A stretch of DNA of 64,000 nucleotides, from positions 141,186,172 through 141,250,171 of the forward strand of contig CM077115.1 in the NCBI GenBank assembly GCA_039619475.1. The letters are read 5' to 3'. The translations under genes and the position numbers were made by a program. Shown piece by piece: positions 55,600-64,000 of the stretch (its first letter is position 1; the number at the start of each line of letters is the position of its first letter). The notes below the pieces were generated by a model. That model saw nothing but the letters and a program-made list of their open reading frames with translations, was not told the DNA's origin and searched no databases. This DNA is from Icerya purchasi. Taxonomy: Eukaryota > Arthropoda > Insecta > Hemiptera > Monophlebidae.

Positions 55600-57110
55600 A
55601 GATAAATTACAATTTAAATTCTCTTTAAAACGATCTATAACTTCAAGATGACCGATTACCCTGGGCGAAAAGAAACCCTCAAAAATATATAATATGGTAT
55701 TTAAAATGATCTCAAAAATCACTTAAAAAATCATCTCATCACGCGATAAACCTATAATGGTGAAATTCAAAATATAAAATAAGATGCAGTAGTCCTTTCA
55801 TGAAATCAAAAAATTAGGGGTGCAAAAGTTATGTAAAGTTGCCGAACCGTTCAAAAAAGTACAAAAAATGACGTTCTCCCCTAGCGCCGCGAGTGTTACA
55901 GCTAAAAATTTTGAACGCGGTTATCACTATGCGCATCCCCGTATATTTCTCTAGATTGGAACATCCGGATTTCCAACTTTAAAATTAGTCCCGAGGGCGT
56001 CGAAAGCTCGAAATTTTGGAGATTTTTTTTTCCCGGGCATACGATATATTGCTGGAAAGAGCGCTATTTGTCGAGAGTGAACCCGTATTTCATTTTCTTC
56101 ATGAAACATTGGAAATTTACTAAAAGTTCAAAAAAGCACGAAAAATGACGTGTAGCCCCCCCGCCTGTGGCTCAAGTATTGTAGCTAAAAATTTTGAACA
56201 AGGTTAAAAAAATACACATCCTTGTGTATTTCTTTACTTTGGAACATCTGGGTTTCCAAATTTAAAATCGGACCCTTGGGGTGCCGAAAGCTCCAGAGTT
56301 TCAAAAAATATGTATATATTTTTTTCCGGTCATGTGATATATCAATGGAAAGATCGTTATTTGTTGAGAAAGAACCGTATTTCATTTCCTTAACGAAACT
56401 TTAAAAGTTACGGAAAAGTTCAAAAAAGCGCGAGAACTGATATGTAGCCTCCCCTTTACGACCCGACTGTCGTAGTTAAAAATTCTGCACAATGTTAAAA
56501 AAACGCGCATTCTTGTTAACTTCTTTAGAACATCCGAATTTCCAATATTGAAATTCGGAGCTGGGGGCGCCGAAAGCTCGAAGATTTTGAAAAGAATATT
56601 TATTTCTTTCCAGGCGTATGATATATTGTTGGAAAATTTGACGGGAACGAACCCATAAGTCATTTCCTTACGAAACTTTTGAAGTTGACGAAAAGTTCAA
56701 AGAAGCGCGAAAGATGACACGTGTTTCTCCTCTTGGAGACGCGAGTATCAATAGTTAAACATTTTGAACGGGGTTAAAAATATGTACATTGCCGTATATT
56801 TTTCTAATTTGGAACATCCGGGTTTCCAGCGTCAAAATTAGACCGCGGGTGGGGGGTGAATAATCGAAATTTTTGAAAAAAAGAATTTTTTCTCGCTCAT
56901 GTGATATATCAATTATGAGATCGCTATTTGTTGGAAACGAAACTGTATTTCATTTTCTTAACGAAATTTTCGAAATGCCGATATAATTTCAATAAACCGC
57001 AAAAAACCACGTTCCTCTTCCTCTTTGCAGCGGAAAAATCAAATTCCTTTGTTTTGAATTTAGTATTACGTAAATGTAAATTATTGTTATCGTTAACTTA
57101 CGTACGGAAT
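55600..57110. repeat. diverged tandem array, period about 276-292 bp
   Basis: Four clear units and part of a fifth. Equivalent points (the AAAAAGxxCxAAAAATGAC block) fall at 55,853, 56,131, 56,422, 56,698 and about 56,990. Each unit repeats AGCTAAAAATTTTGAAC, a GGAACATCCGGxTTTCCAA block, GCCGAAAGCTCGAA, GATATATxxxxGGAAAG and GTATTTCATTTxCTTAACGAAA. The units differ by substitutions and short indels at perhaps 20-25%, so the array is old. Open frames in the region are not conserved between units, which argues against coding. Confidence 0.85.
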
Positions 57111-57509
57111 CCTTCGCGCATGAAACAAACATCATGCTTGACTGAACTTGTTTTTTTTTTTTTTTTTTGCTTAGTACTAATGGCACTTATTTAACGGGAA
57201 TTTTAAATGAACATTGAAATTTAGGATTGGTTTTAAGCATAAGGAAGATAGTATTTTGGTGTCAGATTATTTATAGAAGTTGGAATCTAATGATGCAACC
57301 AGCAGCAAATCTATCGATGAACGAAAGATGAGGTTCTCCCAGATCAAGTTTTATTTAGTTCTAAATTGAACTTCTCCAGTATAAATCGACAGACAGATTT
57401 TTGACTGAAAAAATTTAGTTCCCATTTCGTATGTATAATTGACCCGTTGCGAGAGTTTTAATGCGACGGGTAATATCGTTAATATATAAAATATATTTAC
57501 ATATAGGGT

Positions 57510-57976
57510 CAAAGGCGCACTCAGGATTTTTTTTTTGGTCGGGGCTAAAATTTAGAAGATGAGTTAGGGGATGGTAACTCGGTACCTCGACTAAGTACCT
57601 ATCTATTTCCGTGGTTTGTAAATTAAAATAAAAAAAATAAAAAAAAAATACAAAATTAACGAATATTATTTTTTTTTAAATTACAAAACTGACGAATTTT
57701 ATTTAAAAAAAAAAAAATAATAATACATAATAATAGAAACGTAACATTATGTTTGTAATAAGCACAAATCAGATAAGTATACGAATTTTATTTAAAAAAA
57801 AATTAGCTAAAAGTATATATAACATTATACTTGTGATATAAGTAAAAAGTAAAAATATGTATGTTTTTAAAAAAAATTAATTAAGTAAAACAAAACAGTA
57901 CAAAACGAAATTAAGATTTCGAAGATTTTTTGGAGGGAGCAATGGCCCCGTGGCACCCCCCTTGAGTGCGCCAATG
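57510..57976. mobile_element. non-autonomous hAT-like element with 8-bp target duplication
   Basis: The termini are CAAAGGCGCACTCAGG at the left and, in reverse complement, CATTGGCGCACTCAAG at the right, including a perfect 10-bp core GGCGCACTCA. The flanks are TATAGGGT (57,502-57,509) and TATAGGGC (57,977-57,984), an 8-bp duplication with one change, as produced by hAT transposases. The 467-bp interior is AT-rich and noncoding. Confidence 0.8.
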
Positions 57977-58482
57977 TATAGGGCTGCGCTCAGTGCAATG
58001 CCGTAGGGAACACCATTTTCTCTACAGAGATGGGTTTTAAAATTTCAGAACCGGTTCTCACCTATATTAAGCGGTAAGTTAAGAAACATTAAGTGTATCG
58101 CTTTAACTCACCGCCTACCCCGATCGTGATTAATTTTTGAAGTAAAATACATTTTCGTATGTAGTCGAATTATCGAAGAATACTGGGCGAAGGATAGCGG
58201 TGTGAAATTCAGAATTTGCCTCTATAAGCTCCGTAAAAATGGCACTAATTCTTGCCTTTAACGTGTGTTCTTCAGCTTGTATTGACGATAGGATAGAGTT
58301 GGATCGAAGTGCTAAAAGAGGAACCTATTTATAATTTTTTCAAATACTTTGGACGTCATTGTTCTATAACTTTGTGATTTTAAGATTGGAATAATTAGGA
58401 CAACTTTCCAATCTTTCGGGGATCACATAACCGATTTTGTATGACCAACAAGAGTTGTTTAGTAGATTGCGATGAATACTTT

Positions 58483-58775
58483 CATAGGCGTCGCCAGCGG
58501 GGAGCAGGGAGGGGCAGCTGCCCCCCTGGAGCCTTGAAACGTTTTAATCAACTGGCATTGATGAATATTCATAGGCATGTAATCATGGACAATTTGGAAA
58601 ATTTATGTTTTAATTAAGATTTTATTCTTGTTTAATAAAATATTAAGCCTTTACAACTTATAAATTTTATTTTTCCTATAACTTATATCCTCTTTTTATC
58701 ATCTTGCTCCCCCCCCCCCCGGCGGCTGGCAACTCATCTTGCCCCTCCCTGACTCATCGGCTAGCGACGCCCTTG
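58483..58775. mobile_element. non-autonomous hAT-like element with perfect 8-bp target duplication
   Basis: The left end is CATAGGCGTCGCCAGC and the right end in reverse complement CAAGGGCGTCGCTAGC, each followed by a GGGAGGGGCA block. AATACTTT flanks it exactly on both sides (58,475-58,482 and 58,776-58,783). The 293-bp element has GC-rich ends with a C12 run and an AT-rich noncoding centre. The CA..GGCG start is shared with the neighbouring element 500 bp away, so they may use the same transposase source (inference). Confidence 0.88.
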
Positions 58776-58783
58776 AATACTTT

Positions 58784-59495
58784 ATTGCTAGTTGAAATTC
58801 AAGATTTTCGAATGTAAAATGATAAATGATTCATCATTACTTATTTCATTCTATGCATTTTTTTTTGCTCCGGCACATCTTCAGAATATTTAACGGTAGA
58901 AGAATCCGCAGGGAAGTATAAGGCAAGTGTTCAGGATCAATACTTCCACTTTACCGTTAATAAGTTGAGGCCACTTTTGGTTTTTCTCCACATACTACGG
59001 TCATTCACAATTACGATAAGCTTTTGTAGAATTAGGTTCTCCTCAAGTAGTAATTTGATCATTACGTATTTTCTTAGTGTGTGTGCTACCGTTTTTGTAA
59101 TTTCTTTATGGTCCATTTTTAATATTATATTCCGAGTGAAGTATAAATATATATATATATATGTATATTTATTTATTAATACATAAAACGCAAACGATTG
59201 AATTATAATTATTATTTGATACCATATAATTATTATTATTAAGTTAAATATTAAAATATGTCTTGTTATCTTGATTGTTAATCGTATAAATGATGTAATT
59301 AAATTGTTTTTCTTAGTAACTTACAAGTGTATTGTTGAAAATATTTAATTAATTCTTATAATTGTTAAATTTATTGTTACAATTTTTACTAATTATTAAT
59401 CGTATGTGGCTTCAAAACATGTCTCGATTAATCTTTATTTCGCAAATTAATTAATTTTCCCCTTTTTATAAGTGCCGTGTGTAGAGGTACTCAAT
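58784..59495. other. spacer, nothing recognised
   Basis: AT-rich with an (AT)n run at 59,147-59,162. The motif TTCAAAACATGTCTCG near 59,410 may be a weak Penelope-like trace. Confidence 0.35.
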
Positions 59496-59499
59496 ACAG

Positions 59500-59910
59500 A
59501 GCACGTTAACCGAGAAGTATTTTAAATATGCTGGATTAAGCTGCTCGTTCTTACGAATGTCAGAACCCTTGTTCGAGTGGTTGTAGAACTTGTGAAAGAG
59601 CTTCTCCTACGTGCTTCCTGATAAATCATATCCGTAACACAATGTGAACTTCAGGCAAGTAAGAAATATGTGCGGGACCGCCAGCTACAATCGACTGATC
59701 GCACAAGAGGCAAGTAGATGGAAGCGGAGATATTTACGGATTGTGTGTTTGTGAGAAGCGATGATGTGGCCAATTCGCAACCGGCTGAGATATTTGAAAT
59801 CGTAACGGAATGTCCCATACGGTGCATGGTTCGACCGTGTGCTTAATATTTTTTTAAGAATGTTGCAACAGATGTCTATTCTGCTTACCACTGGTTCTCA
59901 CAGGTCTTTG
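59500..59910 (-). mobile_element. I-like LINE, post-RNase H tail fragment
   Basis: Minus strand: YLSRLRIGHIIASHKHTIRK near 59,725-59,790 matches the INRLRIGHTxxTHxxLLRK block of I-type elements. After a frameshift, LLCDQSIVAGGPAHISYLPE near 59,630-59,695 matches CxxCxxxxxxxHILxxCP. The sequence differs from family A. No tail was recognised. Confidence 0.65.
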
Positions 59911-61685
59911 AAAATGTATATATTATGAGAAGGTGGTAGGTCTGCACCCTCCGGCACTGGACGGAATAAAACGAACGTTAACTCGCTTATTCCCAAGCAA
60001 CTCGAATTGGCGTCACGTGACAGTTGGTGCAACAGATTTAAATAGTGCTCCTATTTTATCTTTTCTATTAGCCGGTTATCGCATTTTCGGTTATTTAATA
60101 TATTTCAAGACTGTAGAAAATGTGAGAAGATCTTATTGGATTTATTGGCGGTCATGACGAGATGATGACGGCAATGTTTAAGTCTATGAAGATCTGTATC
60201 CAAACATCGTTTAGTTAAAATACAGCGTCTTAACATCGTCCTTATATATTTACCAATTTGATGTCAATTCAAAAATATGAAACTAGGGTAAATATTTTGG
60301 TCAAGAACTTTGAGAGTTGCCGCATGTTGTCGTCACGATAAATAGTAAATATGTTTCATTTTTGTTGTTGTTTCATTTTTGTTGTTGTTTTTTTTTGCGA
60401 CGACCATATCTTGCGAGGCGCAATTCATCCGTGTGAAAAATTAAATCGTATCGATAAATCTCTTTAAAATTAATGTAATAATTATATTAAATAAATTTGT
60501 CGTCCTACCGTAAAGTCGCATCTGGTAATTTTCCTGGCGGATATAGTTTTCAATGTTGAAAATATAATCAGGTAAAACAGAATTTGGCGGTAATAGAATG
60601 AGAGAAACAGAAATAACACAATAGTAATATAGTAATAATTTATATATGTATACTAGCGCGCATATGATTTACTGCGATGTAAACATCCCCACGCTATTTT
60701 TTGTTTTTGTTTATTCATTGCAATTAGATGAAAACTATCACCTTACGCGATGCAACCTCTTAATTTTTTTACATAATACACTGTACGTTTCGCGAATTAC
60801 ATGTACTTTTTAAAAATGTGTGTACGTATAATTTTTTTTCGAAATCTGCTTCAAACAACCTTGTGAAGTAGCGCAAAATTAACAATGAGCTTAACCTACG
60901 CAATTCCGAAAACACCTGCCAAAGGTACGGAACTCACTTTACATAAATGAAACCTCGTTAGTCGAGAAAATATTAATTTAACTCTGTTATTATCAATAAC
61001 AAAAAAAGTTCGGTTAATTGTTTGATATTTAACATTTTTTTTATATTGAAAAATTTGAAAATTATTCGAATATCAATGAGGTGTAGTCGCAAATAATAAA
61101 AAATCGTGAATAGTCGATTGATATTCGAAAATACCAGTTATGATGGAAATCGTGCAATAATTTACGTTGAACAGTGTCTTTCTTTTCCATGAATATATCA
61201 ATCGAGTTCCACTCTCAAAACTAAAAGCGCTACCTCCCCGAAAATATAGAGCGGATCACAAATCCGTAATTGCTTCTTTGTTTACGGTAATTCCTGCAAA
61301 ACGTTGTTTTTATCCAAACTTGACAAAATCCACTATGGCTACCGCCGTCTTTGCATTGGTGCATTAAAATTTTCTCCAATTCCAGCAGTTCTAACCGAAA
61401 CAAATATGCATCTGTTTTATATTCGTCGATCTCCGCTTGGGATAGCGTTTCCTAATTAAACGTCTCCCCATTTTCTCTTCCAGTCTCATCTCTCTACCTA
61501 TGTTCATATTAAAAACCGTTGGCGTTTTGTTCCTGATAAAATAATCCCGATTCTCTCTTACATAGAACTGCACAGATTTCTGAATCTGCGATCATTTTTT
61601 TTTTTTTTTTTTTTTTCCCCCTATAACAAACGTCCCTACTTCTCTCACGATTTCATCAGCACATTTTCGCTTTTTTTCCTCCTTG
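59911..61685. other. spacer with a duplicated 17-mer and a SINE fragment
   Basis: GTTTCATTTTTGTTGTT is tandemly duplicated near 60,352-60,392. TACTAGCGCGCATATGAT (60,650-60,668) matches the SINE body at 51.3 kb. A T run of about 27 lies at 61,589-61,616. No gene is supported. Confidence 0.4.
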
Positions 61686-61689
61686 TGTT

Positions 61690-62830
61690 AACTCCAACTC
61701 TCACGGGGTAACTAAATCCGAATTTTTCTATATGCCGGAATCATCATTTCCCTCTCACGTAATACTTTTTACTGATGGTTCCAAAATGGATGGCGGTATA
61801 GTCGATGCGCTAACCTCCTCCTACCTTCGTAATTCTGAATCATTCAAACTTCCTTCCTTGTGCTCTATCTTCATAGCTGAGTCAGTCACCATTTTACGTG
61901 CAATATCTGTAACTAGTTTAATTTTCAAATTCCTCATTGTTTCCGATAACAAAAGCTTCAAGCGATATGTTCTCCTCCTTCTCATTTCTCTAATAGTATT
62001 GTTCTACGTAATGTAACGCGAATAACAAGCATAGACTAGAAACAAAATATATTATTAAAAATTAATACACCGACATGTTTCGAAGACAATGCGCTATAAT
62101 CATGATGGAAATATACACTAAAGTTAAAAGTACACAATACAAAAAAATTGACTTAACATAGAAAAAAATCAATCTGTTAAAACGATGGTCAAAATATGAA
62201 AAAAAGTAAATAAATTCATGAAAAAAGTAAATCAAAAAATAAACGTAAAATCAGTTTGAACCCTCATCTCCAGCTTTTACCATCATCAGGTTCCTATTCT
62301 TATAGACCTTTTATAGATTCCCAGTCACGTTGACACTAACGACAATGACATGGCGAATTGTCTAGCTTGGTCGTCGGCAGCTCTCAATTGCTTTTTCTCT
62401 AGCAATTTTCCAGATTCAGGCTGAATTTTCCTTTCCTCAATTAATCATTGCAACCGATAGTTCTTCTTCGTGCAACCCGATTCGGGTATAGCTTAACCAC
62501 TTTTCATGGATTCAACCATATGACGAAATGAGTCTCGATTTCTTGCAATCTTCTAATCGCGCTTCTCACTTAATCTACTCATACAGCCGATATTCTCGGC
62601 CTTAGTTTCTATTCGTTCTTTCACTTTTTCCTTATAGAGTTACCCTTCTACAACACTGATCCGCCTTTTGAATGTGACGCAAACCAAGTTTTCTTAGAAT
62701 GTTCGGCTTCCGTTAGCGAACGTGATTTTTTTGTATTCGCAAATCTTGACTCTATCCGGTCCTTACAGTGCTTCATCCTTTCGAAACATATCCTGATAGT
62801 ATAAAATATGCATGATCACAAAATTCATTC
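61690..62830 (+). mobile_element. family A LINE interrupted by a Penelope-like unit
   Basis: Plus strand: HVILFTDGSKMDGGIV at 61,757-61,805 starts RNase H with the catalytic Asp intact, then NSESFKLPSLCSIFIAESVT with the AES block, and FLIVSDNKS with the SDN(A) Asp position. After an insert at about 62,015-62,280, the domain ends with IPSHVDTNDNDMANCLAW near 62,330-62,370. FECDANQVFLECSASVSERD, read across frames near 62,660-62,730, is the FEC block. The copy ends near 62,830 without a clear tail. Confidence 0.8.
62015..62280 (-). mobile_element. Penelope-like terminal unit inserted in the LINE
   Basis: On the minus strand the piece contains TCCATCATGATTATAGCG and TTCGAAACATGTCGGTGTAT, the same type of motif as in the palindromes at 7.9 and 18.7 kb. 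It divides the RNase H domain of the surrounding LINE, which resumes on the far side, so it was inserted later. Confidence 0.55.
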
Positions 62831-63555
62831 CGTCGTCCACATTCTGATTTAAGATGTAAACAGGTCATAATCGTCAAGCGTATATTTCTTTCATCTAACT
62901 TCCTATAAAAATTATATACCGAATTAAGACTGAATTTAAATAATTTAAAAATAGGAAGAAAAAATTTCGAAAAGTATGAGAGAAAATTCACTGAATAAAT
63001 TCCAAAGCAGAAAGTGTAAACACTAATGTAAAACTAAATTCTCATCGTCCAAAACTACGGCTGAAAAAATATACAACTACATTATTACGCATTAAATATA
63101 ATTTATTATATATTTGCATTATCTCTGTTTCATTTTACTACTATTTAACTGCTACCCACATGCACGAGTACATCACTAAAAAAAAAAAGTTCAAAGCCTG
63201 TTTTATAGCAGCCAGATGGTTGATTTTTTTTTTTCTTCGATTGACATATTTTCATTACTATAATTCTGGAAAACTACAAAAGCCCGTGTTATAAAATGTA
63301 AAAACTCAAATTTCGAAATGGTTGGAGGGATCGTAATTTAAGCAATAATTACTAAGAAAAAAAATTAAGTTGACCACTGCAAACGTAAATTTAAAGAAAG
63401 AAGTAACAACGTTAATGTCTCGTTTAAAAAAGAATTAAACGTAACATATTCAATTTAAACCCAGCTAGCGGTTCTAGTTGCTGACTTATTTTCAAATTCA
63501 AATTTCACTTTTTTAATTTGAATTCTTTTTTTTTTTTTTTTTTTTTTTTTTGAAA
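62831..63555. other. AT-rich spacer ending in a long T run
   Basis: Nothing recognised; T runs at 63,223-63,233 and 63,526-63,551. Confidence 0.45.
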
Positions 63556-63559
63556 AAAA

Positions 63560-63840
63560 CGTTACGTTAACGTAGCGGGAATTTTTTGAAAGTTCACGAA
63601 GTAAAATCCGAAAAAGCCGACAGTAAGCCCAGCTTCTTCCTACATGACGAATCGGTATCGCAGCGCCATCTCTCGAATAAATGCGAATATGGTACTTGTT
63701 CGGTTTTTAGTATTTTTTTCCTCTAACGAGTCGCTGTCAAAGATGGTCAGCTGATTTGTTGGCCGAACGGTCGTCGCTGGTTATTTGTGTTAGTCGAGGG
63801 ATACACTGTGCTAGACAGGTGAAAGATCTGTGATAACGAG
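63560..63840 (+). promoter_or_regulatory. candidate promoter and 5' untranslated exon
   Basis: Base composition rises from AT-rich to balanced. The block contains GCAGCGCCATCTCTCGAA and AAAGATGGTCAGCTG, which resemble zinc-finger factor sites common near insect promoters, and ends at CTAGACAG|GTGAAAG (about 63,818), a good splice donor on the plus strand. No TATA box is obvious. If real, the gene would continue beyond the window. Composition and one donor-like site are weak evidence. Confidence 0.25.
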
Positions 63841-64000
63841 ACGTACGAATGATAACTGAGAGCGTATGTGTTCTGTTAATTGATCTTCCGCATGTGCTGT
63901 TAGCCAGGAAACAGTTTATTCCGTATGGATTTTCGATATTGCAGGGCTTTGTACTTTCTGTTCCATTAGTTTAATTAATATACGCCATGCACGTTCTTAA

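Noticed and set aside
56382..56663. 93-codon frame within the 280-bp tandem array
   Set aside because: The frame is not conserved between units, so it is unlikely to be coding.
1..64000. CRISPR array, operon or bacterial contig
   Set aside because: No regularly spaced short direct repeats with unique spacers and no prokaryotic gene layout; tandem arrays present have no spacers.

Overview
The window looks like AT-rich, intergenic or intronic nuclear DNA from an arthropod, most likely an insect. The reasons are many non-LTR retrotransposon relics with insect-type reverse transcriptase, RNase H and C-terminal motifs, mariner, PIF/Harbinger and hAT traces, tRNA-derived SINE heads, and long AT-rich spacers with microsatellites. 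No open frame exceeds 236 codons and no intact host gene is visible. The order or species cannot be fixed from what I can read.

The dominant component, called family A here, is a non-LTR retrotransposon encoding RNase H. It is seen only as 3'-end fragments: RNase H motif FTDGS, then a conserved stretch ICRLRFGH..., then C(D/N)PDHI.FEC, then SISDRL, stop, a short 3' UTR and poly-A. I count about 17 fragments. On the minus strand they lie at 2.3-3.2, 7.3-7.9, 8.2-8.3, 8.8-9.4, 13.4-14.1, 40.6-41.0 and 48.4-49.2 kb. On the plus strand they lie at 16.9-17.7, 26.1-27.1, 28.0-28.3, 28.7-29.1, 29.2-29.9, 31.1-31.6, 41.8-42.1, 50.7-51.1, 52.0-52.5 and 61.7-62.8 kb. Between them lie other LINE lineages: Jockey/CR1-like reverse transcriptase pieces (5.45-6.16, 50.3-50.7 kb), R1-clade pieces (39.4-39.9, 53.5-54.8 kb), RTE/Craft-like pieces (19.4-20.3, 22.9-24.5, 35.6-36.0, 46.7-46.9 kb), an RNase H LINE split by a SINE (30.0-31.1 kb) and an I-like tail (59.5-59.9 kb).

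DNA elements and foldback structures: a terminally complete but internally deleted mariner at 45,337-46,272 sits inside one arm of a 2.5-kb inverted repeat whose other arm preserves the uninserted sequence. There are two hAT-type non-autonomous elements with 8-bp duplications (57,510-57,976 and 58,483-58,775), a Harbinger transposase N-terminal relic (8.5-8.8 kb) and a mariner N-terminal relic (14.9-15.25 kb). Palindromes at 7.9-8.2 and 18.6-19.2 kb are built from units carrying a CGAAAACGT/CGAAACATGTCG motif reminiscent of Penelope-like element ends. A diverged tandem array with a period near 280 bp fills 55.6-57.1 kb.

Possible host-gene traces are sparse. One convincing small exon on the minus strand (3,392-3,535) has a splice acceptor, a start codon and a splice donor. 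A terminal-exon-like segment (14,769-14,881, minus) has a diverged second copy 1.25 kb upstream (16,018-16,118). A GC-balanced stretch with a possible splice donor at the right edge may be a promoter or first exon. A roughly 1-kb unrecognised, frameshifted coding remnant lies at 31.9-33.2 kb (minus). I see no coherent multi-gene system; the interest lies in the nested insertion history, the palindromes, the satellite array and the putative exons.
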